Shown: piece by piece, positions 36,292 through 48,348 of the stretch
Layout of the letters: the number at the start of each line of letters is the position of its first letter
How positions within the stretch are numbered: position 1 is the stretch's first letter
Assembly: GCA_003246265.1 (NCBI GenBank)
Contig: QKAU01000007.1
Location: forward strand, 51,461-115,460
Source of the DNA: Kiritimatiellales bacterium
Lineage (GTDB): Bacteria; Verrucomicrobiota; Kiritimatiellia; Kiritimatiellales; Pontiellaceae
Length of the DNA: 64,000 bases
Reading direction: 5' to 3'
Position numbers and translations under genes: made by a program
Notes under the pieces: generated by a model
Databases searched by the model: none
The model's input: the letters and a program-made list of their open reading frames with translations, nothing else
What the model was told of the DNA's origin: nothing

Positions 36292-39051
36292 GTGAAGCAT
36301 CGATTTCCAGGCATCTATCTGTTTGGCGGCATCCTGCTCGCCGCCGTACTGGCCCCGGCCGACACCCCGGTCCTCGACATCGATTTCACCGCCGCCGAGG
36401 GGTTTTCAGACGGGGTGGTCCTCGATGGGACCCAAGGCATGAGCACCCAGCCCACGTGGTTTGCGGGCGACGCGGCCGGCACCGGCTACGCGGCGACTAC
36501 GTCGGCCTACAGCCGGGCCCGCAACTTCGCCGGCTTCACGCTCGGCGTGGACCATTCCGTGGTGATCGAGACTACCCTGCGGCTGGACGATGCCGACGGC
36601 ATTTTTTCCGACGCGGACAATTTCAAGATCGGTTTTGCGGAACAGCTCGTCCACCCCGGACAGAGCACCCCCTCCATTGGTTCGACCATCCATACCTACG
36701 GCGATGGAGGCTACTGGATCGGCGGTGGCGATCCCGACAGCCGCATCGGCGTGGCCGCGGCGGACCGGGGCGATTGGATCCGGTTTGTACAGGTCATCAC
36801 GCGCAGTTCCGTCTCCAACACCTTTACCGGATGGGTCGCCGCCAGCAACCTGACCGACGGCGTGGACCTGGGCATCGCCGCGGCCAACTGGACGGAAAGC
36901 ACCGCCGACGGCTCCTGGGGGGGAACCATGCGCCCCAGCTTCCGCTCGCTGGCCAATGCGAAGGCGACGGCCCTGGAGATCGACCACTGGGTCGTCTACA
37001 CCACGACCAATGCCCCGCCCACCCCTCCCGTTCCCACCACCAATGCGGTCGTGGTCTCGATCGACCTGGTCCACCAGCTCTACATCGGCGGCGTCAGCGC
37101 CTTCAAGCGCGACCGCGTGGTGAACTGGCATGATATCGGCAGCTACAGCGACTACTCCGCCAGCGAGGCCGCGATGATGATCGACACCAACAAGGCCCGC
37201 TTCGGCCGCAGCGTCGGCGGATTGGAATGGATCCGCAACCAGGTCCAGACCCAGGATCCGCTCAGGCCCGGATACATCAATACCAACAGCCTGGCCAGCT
37301 GGTGCCTGGCGCGCAAGGACGGGCTCGTCAACGACTGGCCCTGGCGCAAGCTAGGCTACCAGCCCTTGGTCTACACCGACCACACTAGCATCCATCCCGA
37401 CGACTACAAGGCCGGCATCTTCAACCCAACCAACCACGAGGCCGCCGCCGAATGGGCGACGACCGTCTGGAAGAACTACTGGACCGACCCGAAGCGCCCC
37501 CGCTACTACGAGCCGGTCAACGAACCCTTCGTCAACATCCCCAGCCAGCAGAACGTCGTCGATTTCCACGCCGCGGTAATCGATCGCATGCACCAGCAGG
37601 TGCCCGGCGTCAAGGTGGGCGGACCCTGCATGGCATGGCCCGTCTTTTCGCTCAACGACTACGGCCACTGGAACGACCGCATGGGCCGCTTCATCGACCA
37701 GGTGGGCGACCGCACCGACTTCATCTCCTGGCACATCTACTCCACCTTCTACGATGATGGCGACCCCGAGCCGCACAGCGTTGGCGCCAATGCCGACTGG
37801 CAGCTCGATCTGGTCGAAAACTACGCCCGCAACGAAACCGGGCGCGACATCCCCATCGTCATCTCCGAGTTCGGCGGTGGCTTCAAGAGCGGAACCAGCT
37901 GGTGGAACGCCTATTCCGAAGAGCGCGACTGGTACGTCCTGAAAAGCGTCATGGGCAAGACCATGACCCTGTTCGAACGGCCCGACCGCGTCGAAATGGC
38001 CATCCCCTTCATCGTCGGCAAGGCGGCCTGGTATCCCGGCTACGAGACCAACGCCTATCCGTGGGTCACCTTCCGGAAGGTGGGCGGGGTTTGGGTGCAA
38101 ACGCATCTTCCCAAGTTCTTCGCCTTCTGGAGCCGGGTCGAAGGCGACCGCTTCCCGGTCGAAAGCTCCGATCCGGACATCCAGGTGCATGCCTTCGCCA
38201 CGAACAACATCGTCAACCTCTGCCTCAACAACATCGACACCTTCGTACCGGCCGAACTGGATCTTGCCGCCCTCCTGGAACCGGGCATGTCGGTGCAGTC
38301 GGCCACGGTCACCCGCCTCTACTGGGACGGCTCGGCCCCGGTCCTCGACGTAGACCTTCCCATGGGCGCATGGAGCAACCTCGCGCTGGCGGCCGAAGAG
38401 GCGGCCGTCGTACGCCTCGTCCTCAACCAGCCTCCGAGCCGCGACCGGAAGCTCTACCAGAAGAGCCAATACGGCGACCAGACCATCCTTGCCTACACCG
38501 GAACGCCGCGCTCCTTCACCGTCCTGGCCGACATGCACTGCGGCCCCATCCTGAAGGCCAGCCTCAAGGTCGGCGTCACGCGCAGCTTCGGTTCCGGCGT
38601 GGCCCCGCTGGTCGTCTTCAACGGAACGCCGCTACCGCAGGCCACCGACTGGCCCGGCGGCACCCAGGAAGGGGTTCCGGGGGGCGCGGGCGGACGCGAC
38701 CAGTTCGACGGCACCATCCGCATGGCGGTCCCGCCCCAGCTGGTCCAGGCCACCAACACGGTCGACGTCTCCTTCGCCTCGGCCGGCGGCTTCGTCTCGA
38801 CGGTCATCCTCGACCTCTCCAGCGAACTGCCTTTCGATCCCGGCGCCCGCATCGGCACCGGGGACACAACGTTCGTCATGGATTGGGATTCCTCGCCCTC
38901 GCTGCACTACCTGGTCAGCAAAGCGACCAACCTGACCGTTGGCATTTGGACGGAGGCGGCCCTCCTGCCGGGGACCGGCGGACCCGTGGCCTTCACCAAC
39001 GAGGCGGTGGAACCCAGCGCCTTCTTCAAGCTCGACGCCCTCATCCCGTAG
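36292..39051 (+). CDS. Exported GH86-like glycoside hydrolase (agarase/porphyranase type) with C-terminal tail
   Basis: A GTG start at 36292 after a GAGAGGAAG site gives 919 residues with a signal peptide (residues 3-20). Residues 25-230 form a laminin-G or LamG-like beta domain. The catalytic barrel begins LYIGGVSAFKRDRVVNWHDIGS, resembling GH86. The probable acid/base is Glu411 in VNEPF and the nucleophile Glu526 in VISEFGGG. A beta-sandwich domain follows. The last 55 residues (DWDSSPSLHYLVSKATNL and FFKLDALIP) match the C-terminal tails common in Verrucomicrobia and Kiritimatiellae. GH86 enzymes cut agarose or porphyran. The family assignment is from motif memory. Confidence 0.65.
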   Translation: MKHRFPGIYLFGGILLAAVLAPADTPVLDIDFTAAEGFSDGVVLDGTQGMSTQPTWFAGDAAGTGYAATTSAYSRARNFAGFTLGVDHSVVIETTLRLDDADGIFSDADNFKIGFAEQLVHPGQSTPSIGSTIHTYGDGGYWIGGGDPDSRIGVAAADRGDWIRFVQVITRSSVSNTFTGWVAASNLTDGVDLGIAAANWTESTADGSWGGTMRPSFRSLANAKATALEIDHWVVYTTTNAPPTPPVPTTNAVVVSIDLVHQLYIGGVSAFKRDRVVNWHDIGSYSDYSASEAAMMIDTNKARFGRSVGGLEWIRNQVQTQDPLRPGYINTNSLASWCLARKDGLVNDWPWRKLGYQPLVYTDHTSIHPDDYKAGIFNPTNHEAAAEWATTVWKNYWTDPKRPRYYEPVNEPFVNIPSQQNVVDFHAAVIDRMHQQVPGVKVGGPCMAWPVFSLNDYGHWNDRMGRFIDQVGDRTDFISWHIYSTFYDDGDPEPHSVGANADWQLDLVENYARNETGRDIPIVISEFGGGFKSGTSWWNAYSEERDWYVLKSVMGKTMTLFERPDRVEMAIPFIVGKAAWYPGYETNAYPWVTFRKVGGVWVQTHLPKFFAFWSRVEGDRFPVESSDPDIQVHAFATNNIVNLCLNNIDTFVPAELDLAALLEPGMSVQSATVTRLYWDGSAPVLDVDLPMGAWSNLALAAEEAAVVRLVLNQPPSRDRKLYQKSQYGDQTILAYTGTPRSFTVLADMHCGPILKASLKVGVTRSFGSGVAPLVVFNGTPLPQATDWPGGTQEGVPGGAGGRDQFDGTIRMAVPPQLVQATNTVDVSFASAGGFVSTVILDLSSELPFDPGARIGTGDTTFVMDWDSSPSLHYLVSKATNLTVGIWTEAALLPGTGGPVAFTNEAVEPSAFFKLDALIP

Positions 39052-39100
39052 CACGCCGTCGCTCCTTTACACCCGCTGGATGCCAGCCTATGGTGTGGGC

Positions 39101-41945
<2,845 letters not shown>

Positions 41946-41969
41946 GATGCCGCACGGCATGGGACGCAA

Positions 41970-41994
41970 GGCGGTCTCCGGACCGCCTTTTTTT
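41970..41994 (+). terminator. Rho-independent terminator after eno
   Basis: GGCGGTC (41970-41976) pairs with GACCGCC (41981-41987) with a TCCG loop and a run of seven T directly after it (41988-41994). It lies 24 bases past the eno stop. Confidence 0.9.
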
Positions 41995-42008
41995 GTACCC
42001 TGCGGGGC

Positions 42009-42036
42009 TTGTCGCCCCGCCAAATCGCGCTATATT
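42009..42036 (+). promoter_or_regulatory. Candidate sigma-70 promoter for ftsB-thiD
   Basis: TTGTCG (42009-42014) and TATATT (42031-42036) are separated by 16 bases. They lie between the eno terminator and ftsB, with TATATT 38 bases before the ftsB start. A GCGGGGC-TTGTC-GCCCCGC hairpin (42002-42020) overlaps the -35 box. The match to consensus is moderate. Confidence 0.4.
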
Positions 42037-42074
42037 CCGTGCATTGCCCATCGCCCCGGGCGTTTCTCGACATC

Positions 42075-42383
42075 ATGCAGCAGACGGAAAAATACTGGAA
42101 CCTGATCAACCGCATCGTCCTGGCCGCGGTGATCGCCATGGCGGGCGTCGGCGTCGTGCTGGCGTTCGCCCCCAAGGTCCGCCAGTTCCAGTCCTACCAG
42201 GGCCGTTGCAGCCAGCTGCAGCAGCAGATCGACATCACTGTCGCCGCGGAGAAGGAGCTCAAGGAGAAGCAGCAGCGCTTCAAGACCGATCCGCAGTTCG
42301 TCGAAAAGGTGGCGCACGAAGTGGGCTACGCCCGCAAGAACGAGATCATCTTCCACTTCCCGGAGGAGACCGGGGTGGAATGA
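42075..42383 (+). CDS. ftsB: FtsB/DivIC-like septum formation initiator
   Basis: A protein of 102 residues starting at 42075 (MQQTEKYWN). One membrane helix (VLAAVIAMAGVGVVLAF) is followed by a coiled coil (residues 38-70, LQQQIDITVAAEKELKEKQQRF) and the conserved end region FVEKVAHEVGYARKNEIIFHFPE. This is the pattern of FtsB/DivIC, which links FtsL to FtsQ in the divisome. The name rests on architecture, since the family is poorly conserved. thiD overlaps its stop. Confidence 0.75.
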   Translation: MQQTEKYWNLINRIVLAAVIAMAGVGVVLAFAPKVRQFQSYQGRCSQLQQQIDITVAAEKELKEKQQRFKTDPQFVEKVAHEVGYARKNEIIFHFPEETGVE

Positions 42384-43225
42384 CGCGCACAGGCGGCCAC
42401 CGGAGCGCTCCGCCCGTTGCGTGGACCGTTGCGGGTTCGGACCCGGGCGGCGGGGCGGGCATCCAGGCCGACCTGAAGGTGTTCAATGCCTTCGGGGTGC
42501 ACGGCTGCAGCGTCATCGCGGCCCTTACCGCCCAGAATACGCTGGGGGTGCAGGCCACCGGAAGCGTCCCGGACGCCATGCTGCGCGGCCAGCTCGACGC
42601 CCTGGCCGCCGACCTGCCGCCGGCCGCCATCAAGACCGGCATGCTGGGCAACGCGGCGAACTGCCGGGTGCTGGCGGAATTCCTGAACCACTACCTCAAG
42701 ATCCGATCCCGGCCCCTCTTCGTCTGCGACCCGGTCCTGCGCTCCACCTCGGGTACCGACCTGCTCGACCCCGAGGCGCTCGACCTCTTCGTGCAGGCGG
42801 TGCTGCCGCACGTCGACATCCTGACGCCGAACCTGCCTGAAGCAGTCCTCCTGTCGGGCAAGGCGCTGCGCCGGACCGAGGAGACCGCCGAATACCTCCT
42901 CGCCCTCGGGGTCCGTTCCGTCCTGCTCAAGGGCGGCCATGCGGACGGGGGCAAGTGCCGCGACTACTGGACCGACGGGCGGAACTCCCTATGGCTCTCC
43001 AGTCCGCGGATCGATACGCACGCCACCCACGGCACGGGGTGTATCCTGTCGGCGGCACTGGCCGCAGCCCTCGCTCTCGGCCAACCGTCGACCGAAGCGC
43101 TGGCCACGGCAAAAACCTTCCTCAACCAGTGCCTGAAGTCGCCGGCGAACGTCGGGTCCGGACGGGGGCCGATGCGGATCGAGCCCTTTCGCAATGCCGT
43201 GCAAGACCGTCCAACAATCGAATAA
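42380..43225 (+). CDS. thiD: Hydroxymethylpyrimidine/phosphomethylpyrimidine kinase
   Basis: Its ATG overlaps the ftsB stop by four bases (ATGA). The protein is 281 residues. The start VAWTVAGSDPGGGAGIQADLKVF is the ThiD signature. AIKTGMLGN, VCDPVLRSTSG, DILTPNLPEA and the nucleotide-binding LKGGH are landmarks, and ATHGTGCILSAALAAALA contains the catalytic Cys/Asp-type region. It phosphorylates HMP and HMP-P in thiamine synthesis. No other thiamine gene is nearby. Confidence 0.95.
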   Translation: MTRTGGHRSAPPVAWTVAGSDPGGGAGIQADLKVFNAFGVHGCSVIAALTAQNTLGVQATGSVPDAMLRGQLDALAADLPPAAIKTGMLGNAANCRVLAEFLNHYLKIRSRPLFVCDPVLRSTSGTDLLDPEALDLFVQAVLPHVDILTPNLPEAVLLSGKALRRTEETAEYLLALGVRSVLLKGGHADGGKCRDYWTDGRNSLWLSSPRIDTHATHGTGCILSAALAAALALGQPSTEALATAKTFLNQCLKSPANVGSGRGPMRIEPFRNAVQDRPTIE

Positions 43226-43269
43226 ATCGATTCTTCCAATCGACGCATACGGCTCCTATTATTGCCGCC

Positions 43270-43740
43270 ATGGAACCCCTATCGCTCTACTTCACCCTGC
43301 TGCTGGCAGGCTTTGTCCTGATCGGCATGGAGATCTTCATCCCCGGCGGCATACTGGGCATCTTCGGGACGGTGGCATGGATCGTCGCGGCAGTGGTTGG
43401 ATGGCGCAACTTCCCCGATCCATGGAACATGGTCAGCGCCTTTGCGCTCCTTTTCGCCGGGATTTTCACCTTCGTCGTCTGGATCCGCTACTTCCCCAGG
43501 AGCCGTATCGGCAAGGGGCTGTCGCTGGCCGACAGCACGGCCGCCTACAAAGCCCACGACACCATGGCACCGCCGGTCGGCGCCATCGGCGAAGCCATCA
43601 GCACCCTGAGGCCCTCGGGCATCGCCAGGTTCGATGGCAAGCGCTTCGACGTCGTCGCCGACGGCGAATGGATCGACGCCGGCGCATCCATCCGGATCGC
43701 GTCCATCTCGGGCGGGCACATCTCCGTGGTAAGGGCCTAG
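43270..43740 (+). CDS. NfeD-like membrane protein
   Basis: A protein of 156 residues. Three membrane segments (YFTLLLAGFVLIGMEIFI, ILGIFGTVAWIVAAVVGW, MVSAFALLFAGIFTFVVWI) are followed by an OB-fold domain with GAIGEAISTLRPSGIARFDGKRFDVVADGEWIDAGASIRIASISGGHISVV, the hallmark NfeD C-terminal fold. NfeD proteins act with flotillin/stomatin partners. FloA is three genes downstream, so they probably work together. The first gene of the 43270-46571 group; no strong ribosome site was seen. Confidence 0.85.
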   Translation: MEPLSLYFTLLLAGFVLIGMEIFIPGGILGIFGTVAWIVAAVVGWRNFPDPWNMVSAFALLFAGIFTFVVWIRYFPRSRIGKGLSLADSTAAYKAHDTMAPPVGAIGEAISTLRPSGIARFDGKRFDVVADGEWIDAGASIRIASISGGHISVVRA

Positions 43741-43744
43741 CCCC

Positions 43745-44932
43745 ATGCGCACCCCCCTCGCCACAACCGCCCTGCTCCTCCTCGCCGCCCTGCCGGCCGA
43801 GGGCATGGGCCTCGTCAGCACCAACGCCTATTTCGTCGGCCGCGAACAGCGTATCGACCAGGAACAGTGGATCGTGGCCGCGACGGCGGAGATCCACGGC
43901 ATCCTCGAAGGCGACCTGTTCATCGCATCGGGCGGCGAGCTGCTCCTCGACGGCAGCAACCAGGGCGATGTCTGGGGTGCCGCAGGCCTCGGCGCCACGC
44001 TCGCGGGCTCCTGCGGGCGCAACGTCCGGCTGGCGGGGAAAACCGTGCGCATCGAGGGCTCGGTGGCAGGCAACTTCATGGCCATGGCCGACACCATCAT
44101 CATCGGGACCAATGCAACCATCGGAGGCGGCGTGGTGCTGGTGGGTTCCAGCGTGGTCCACGAAGGAGTGATCGAGGGCGATGCCTCGATCTCCGCGGCG
44201 CGGCTGGCAACGCTGGGCGGCCGGATCGGCGGCAAGGCCAAGGTGGTCGCGCCCGACATTGTCTTCACCCAGAAGGCGCAGCTTGAAGGCGACCTGTCCT
44301 ACACCGCCGCCAAGGAGCTCTTCCCGGCGGAAGGCGTGGTTGCCGGGCGCCTTGAACGGGTCCAGCCCAGGCGGGAGCCACTCCTTTCCGCCGCGCGGTT
44401 CACTTCCCGGGGAATCTGGTTCCTGGCGGCCTTCCTGGCGGGCGTACCGTTCATCGCCCTCTTCCCGATGACCACGGCAATGGCGGTCCAGCTGGTGCGC
44501 CGCTCCCCGTGGAAATGCCTCTTTGCCGGCATGCTGGCCTCCGGCGCCCTGCCGATCTTCGGCCTCATGTGCGCCTCGTCGCTCGTCGGCATCCCCCTGG
44601 GCGTCCTGATCATCGCCTCGTGGGGCATCCTCGCCTATCTCAGCCGCATCGTGGCGGGGCTCCTCCTCGGCACGCTGGTGTTGCACTCGACCGGCATGTC
44701 GATCGGCCGCGTGCTGCTGGCCATGGGCACCGGGCTGGCCCTGATCTACTTCACCTCGGCGATCCCGCCGCTCGGCCTGCCGATCCAGCTGGCGGTCGTA
44801 TGGCTCGGCATGGGCTCGCTGCTGCTGGCCCTGCTCGAAAAGCGGCGGCTGATCATCCAGGTGCCGCAGAACCTCAAGCAACTTGAAGAACTGATGGACA
44901 AACAAAAAAAACCCACGGAGGAAAAGCCATGA
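43745..44932 (+). CDS. Bactofilin-like polymer-forming domain plus membrane domain
   Basis: A protein of 395 residues with a signal peptide (residues 1-19). Residues 40-200 have repeated turns of alternating hydrophobic and Gly/Asn residues ([66 protein letters not shown]). This is the beta-helix pattern of bactofilin-type polymer-forming domains. Six or so membrane helices follow, and a basic tail (EKRRLIIQV) ends it. The placement between NfeD and FloA suggests a membrane-organising complex. It overlaps floA by four bases. Confidence 0.65.
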   Translation: MRTPLATTALLLLAALPAEGMGLVSTNAYFVGREQRIDQEQWIVAATAEIHGILEGDLFIASGGELLLDGSNQGDVWGAAGLGATLAGSCGRNVRLAGKTVRIEGSVAGNFMAMADTIIIGTNATIGGGVVLVGSSVVHEGVIEGDASISAARLATLGGRIGGKAKVVAPDIVFTQKAQLEGDLSYTAAKELFPAEGVVAGRLERVQPRREPLLSAARFTSRGIWFLAAFLAGVPFIALFPMTTAMAVQLVRRSPWKCLFAGMLASGALPIFGLMCASSLVGIPLGVLIIASWGILAYLSRIVAGLLLGTLVLHSTGMSIGRVLLAMGTGLALIYFTSAIPPLGLPIQLAVVWLGMGSLLLALLEKRRLIIQVPQNLKQLEELMDKQKKPTEEKP

Positions 44933-45948
44933 TCTACATCATACTCGTCCCGGTCGCACTGATCCTGCTGGTCCTGTTCGGGCTGGCCATATCCGTCATC
45001 AACCTGTGGGTGCGCGCCCTCTTCGCCGAGGCGCCGGTCCGCATCCGCGACCTGATCGGCATGAAGCTGCGGCGCGTACCGCCCACCCAGGTGGTCCTCA
45101 CCTACATCTCCGCCGTCAAGGCGGGCCTCTCCATCACCACCGGCATGCTCGAGGCCCACTATCTCGCCGGCGGCAGCATCCACAACGTCGTCAAGGCACT
45201 CATCGCCGCCGACAAGGCCAACATCGAGCTGCAGTTCCAGAAGGCCGCCGCGATCGACCTCGCCGGACGCAACATCATCGATGCCGTGCAGACCAGCGTC
45301 AACCCGAAGGTGATCGACTGCCCCGACCCTGACAAGACGCCCGGCGGCATGCTGGACGCCGTCGCCAAGGATGGCATCCGCCTGCTGGTCAAGGCGCGCG
45401 TAACGGTGCGCACCAACCTCGAACGGCTCGTCGGCGGGGCGACGGAACAGACCATCATCGCGCGCGTCGGCCAGGGCATCGTCAGCGCCATCGGCTCGAT
45501 GGCCTCGTACAAGGACGTGCTCGAGAATCCCGACTCCATCAGCCGCAAGGTGCTCAGCAGCGGCCTGGATGCGCAGACCGCCTTCGAAATCGTATCCATC
45601 GATATCGCCGACGTCTCCGTCGCCGGCATCGGCCAGATCGCAAACGTCGGCGCCAAGCTGGAGACCGACCGCGCCGACGCCGACAAGATCATGCGCCAGG
45701 CCGAGGCCGAAGGCCGCCGGGCCATGGCCATCGCCGCCGAACAGGAGATGCGCGCCCGCGTGCAGGAGATGCAGGCGAAGGTGATCGAGGCCCAGGCCCA
45801 GGTGCCGCTGGCCTTGGCCGAGGCGCTGCGCTCCGGCAACCTCGGCGTGATGGATTTCTACCGCATGCAGAACATCATGGCCGACACCGCCATGCGCGAA
45901 GCGCTCTCCAACGACGGCAAGGATGATTCCACCGACAAGGCGAAGTGA
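44929..45948 (+). CDS. floA: Flotillin-like protein FloA
   Basis: A protein of 339 residues, like YqfA/FloA of Bacillus. After one N-terminal membrane helix ([20 protein letters not shown]) comes an SPFH domain with [26 protein letters not shown] and [39 protein letters not shown], then a long helical region with [59 protein letters not shown]. FloA organises membrane microdomains, with NfeD as usual partner. It overlaps the upstream stop by four bases. Confidence 0.93.
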   Translation: MIYIILVPVALILLVLFGLAISVINLWVRALFAEAPVRIRDLIGMKLRRVPPTQVVLTYISAVKAGLSITTGMLEAHYLAGGSIHNVVKALIAADKANIELQFQKAAAIDLAGRNIIDAVQTSVNPKVIDCPDPDKTPGGMLDAVAKDGIRLLVKARVTVRTNLERLVGGATEQTIIARVGQGIVSAIGSMASYKDVLENPDSISRKVLSSGLDAQTAFEIVSIDIADVSVAGIGQIANVGAKLETDRADADKIMRQAEAEGRRAMAIAAEQEMRARVQEMQAKVIEAQAQVPLALAEALRSGNLGVMDFYRMQNIMADTAMREALSNDGKDDSTDKAK

Positions 45949-46571
45949 TGGAAGACCTCGTCCCCCTGCTGATCTTCCTGGCCATCGGCATCGCCAACCT
46001 CATCAAGTATTTGGCGGAGCAGAAGGCGCGGAAGGGAACCGGGCCCGGCGAACGGGAGGATGGCGGCGATACCGCCGCCCGCCCCTCTCCGATCGAGGAG
46101 TTCCTGGGCGAGCTGGCCGAGAAGTTCGGCCCGCAGCCCATCGAACTGCCCGATTGGCCGGAAGAGCGGGAACGGCCCGACTACATGAAGGAAGCGGAGG
46201 AGTATGACCGGGTCCGCGCGCTCGAATACGGCGAGGAGTTCGCCGCTGCCGCGCCCGCCCCGATGGATTGGATGCCCGCCGTACCGCTTGCTGCCGTGCC
46301 CGCCGCGGTACCGCGGGTGCCGCCGATGGCGAGCGTCAAACGGCTTTCAGCGGCGAAATCGCCCTTGCAGCACGTGACCACCGCGGCGGTAACGGGATCG
46401 CACGGGATGCGTATGCAGGGTATCAACGAGTTGCTTCGCTCCAACGCGACCGGAATCCTGGATTACGACCTCAAGGGGCGAAAATCGCTCAGGAATGCGC
46501 TGGTCGGGCAGATTGTCTTCAGTCCCCCGAAGGCCCTCGACCGGATGATGGACAATACCATCATCCGGTAG
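45948..46571 (+). CDS. Hypothetical membrane-anchored protein in the floA operon
   Basis: A protein of 207 residues. Its ATG overlaps the floA TGA by one base (TGATG); a GTG at 45945 is possible but less likely. A membrane segment (LVPLLIFLAIGIANLIKYLA) is followed by a soluble region rich in Pro, Glu, Ala and Gly (residues 30-150). A conserved-looking end, GINELLRSNATGILDYDLKGRKSLRNALVGQIVFSPPKALD, resembles nothing I can place. Translation coupling to FloA suggests a partner. The function is unknown. Confidence 0.55.
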   Translation: MEDLVPLLIFLAIGIANLIKYLAEQKARKGTGPGEREDGGDTAARPSPIEEFLGELAEKFGPQPIELPDWPEERERPDYMKEAEEYDRVRALEYGEEFAAAAPAPMDWMPAVPLAAVPAAVPRVPPMASVKRLSAAKSPLQHVTTAAVTGSHGMRMQGINELLRSNATGILDYDLKGRKSLRNALVGQIVFSPPKALDRMMDNTIIR

Positions 46572-46623
46572 TTCCCCACTTTGACGCCTTTGGCCTTTGA
46601 CTGCCGGTGGCGCCATTGGCTTA

Positions 46624-47421
46624 ATGGCAGGCATGAATGACATCAGCCTGAACCACCTTCTCGACGTGGCCATCTGCGCGGCCGAAGCGGCCGGCAAGCA
46701 TGCCATGGCCAACCTGGGGCGCCGCAAGGAAGCCACCGCCGTTTTCGACCACGACATCAAGCTCGTGCTCGACATCGAGTGCCAGGAAGTGGCCGAGCGC
46801 ATCATCGCCTCCGAATTTCCGGACCATGCGATCCTCGGCGAGGAACGCGCCAGCCCCAACCCGGCCGCGTCCTTCGAATGGATCATTGATCCCATCGACG
46901 GCACGATGAACTTTTCGCACGGCATGGAATACTGGTGCTCGTCGGTCGCCGTCCGCAGCAACCGGAAGGTGGTCGCGGGCTGCGTCTATGCCCCCGTGTT
47001 CGACGCCTTCTACACCGCGCACATCGAGCAGGAGGCGCGGCGCAACGGCATGCCCATCCGCGTTTCGGGCACCCGCCACCTGCAGGACGCCCTGGTCGTC
47101 ACCGGCCTCTCGAAGCTGATGCAGGCCTCCCGCGAACCGCATCTCGACCTCTTCCGCATGCTGGCGAACAACACCAAGAAGGTGCGCATCAACGGCGCGG
47201 CCGCCCTCGATCTCTGCCGCGTGGCCGACGGCACCGCCGACGGCTTCCTCGAAACCGATATCCATCTCTGGGATTATGCCGCGGCAGGACTCATTGCCGA
47301 GCAGGCCGGCGCCACGCTGGCCCTCTATCCCCGCAAGGACGAAGCGAACGCGGCCACCGTCCTGTGTGCCAATCCGCACCTGATCGACGGCCTCCGCGCC
47401 ATCTACACCAAATGCGTCTGA
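46624..47421 (+). CDS. Inositol monophosphatase family protein
   Basis: The ATG at 46624 is taken (265 residues); an ATG at 46633 is also possible. ILGEERA (residues 71-77) and DPIDGTMNFSHG (residues 89-100) are the metal-binding motifs, and HLWDYAAAGLIAEQAGA near residue 215 is the second. The family removes phosphate from myo-inositol 1-phosphate, 3'-phosphoadenosine phosphates or fructose bisphosphate, with magnesium. The specific substrate cannot be told from sequence. It is 2 bases ahead of a methyltransferase gene. Confidence 0.9.
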   Translation: MAGMNDISLNHLLDVAICAAEAAGKHAMANLGRRKEATAVFDHDIKLVLDIECQEVAERIIASEFPDHAILGEERASPNPAASFEWIIDPIDGTMNFSHGMEYWCSSVAVRSNRKVVAGCVYAPVFDAFYTAHIEQEARRNGMPIRVSGTRHLQDALVVTGLSKLMQASREPHLDLFRMLANNTKKVRINGAAALDLCRVADGTADGFLETDIHLWDYAAAGLIAEQAGATLALYPRKDEANAATVLCANPHLIDGLRAIYTKCV

Positions 47422-47423
47422 CC

Positions 47424-48263
47424 ATGCCTGCCAAACCCAAACCAAAGAACCCTCCCGACATCCATTGGCTCTACGAAGCCTCTGTCCAGAACGTCGACAC
47501 CGACCTCGACTTCGCCCGGCGCGTCTACGCCCGGCACTGGAAGCGCAAACCGCTGACCGTGCGCGAGGATTTCTGCGGCACCGCCAAGCTCGCCGCCCGC
47601 TGGGTGGAGCGGAACAGGGCGCACGAGGCGTGGGGCATCGACTTCCACCAGCCCACGCTCGACTGGGGGGTGAAGTACAACGCGTCGGAGCTCTCCGAGG
47701 AGCAGCGCCGGCGGCTGCACCTCCTGTGCGGCGACGTCCTGGAGACCCGCACGCCAAAGGTCGACATGGCCTTCGCGCTCAACTTCTCCTTCTGCGTCTT
47801 CAAGCGGCGCGAACTGCTGCGCACCTACTTTGAAAGGGTCCACGAGGCGCTGAACGATGCGGGCCTCTTCGTACTCGACATCTACGGCGGCACCGAGTCC
47901 GTGACCGCCAAGTCCGACGACGTTCGCCGCATCCCCGGCTTCACCACCCCCGAAGGGATGAGGATCTCCGACTTCGACTACATCTGGGAGCAGGCCGCCT
48001 ACAACCCGATCACCCACGAAACCCTCTGCCACATCCACTTCAAGGTGCCCGGCCATGGATCGATCAACAAGGCCTTCACCTACGACTGGCGACTCTGGAC
48101 CCTCCCCGAAATCCAGGAGATCCTCCTCGAGGCCGGCTTTTCCAAGGCCGAGGTCTACCTCCACGACTTCGACGACCACGGCGAATCCGACGAAACCTTC
48201 CGCCTCCGCAAGACCTACGTGAATGTCCAGGGCTGGGTCGCCTACGTCGTCGGCATCAGGTGA
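47424..48263 (+). CDS. Class I SAM-dependent methyltransferase, conserved
   Basis: A protein of 279 residues. IHWLYEASVQNVDTDLDFARRVYARHW is the conserved N-terminal region. VREDFCGTAKLAARWVER is motif I (DFCGTA), WGIDFHQPTLDWG follows, and DMAFALNFSFCVFK and GLFVLDIYGGTES are the later strands. Members are found broadly next to unrelated genes, and the substrate is unknown. It lies just after the inositol-phosphatase gene. Confidence 0.75.
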   Translation: MPAKPKPKNPPDIHWLYEASVQNVDTDLDFARRVYARHWKRKPLTVREDFCGTAKLAARWVERNRAHEAWGIDFHQPTLDWGVKYNASELSEEQRRRLHLLCGDVLETRTPKVDMAFALNFSFCVFKRRELLRTYFERVHEALNDAGLFVLDIYGGTESVTAKSDDVRRIPGFTTPEGMRISDFDYIWEQAAYNPITHETLCHIHFKVPGHGSINKAFTYDWRLWTLPEIQEILLEAGFSKAEVYLHDFDDHGESDETFRLRKTYVNVQGWVAYVVGIR

Positions 48264-48348
48264 TCCCCATACGTCCAGTCCCACCGCAGCAACCTTGTAT
48301 TTTAAATCCGGGGCGAAGACGCAAGGCGAGAGCGAGGGGAAAACCATC

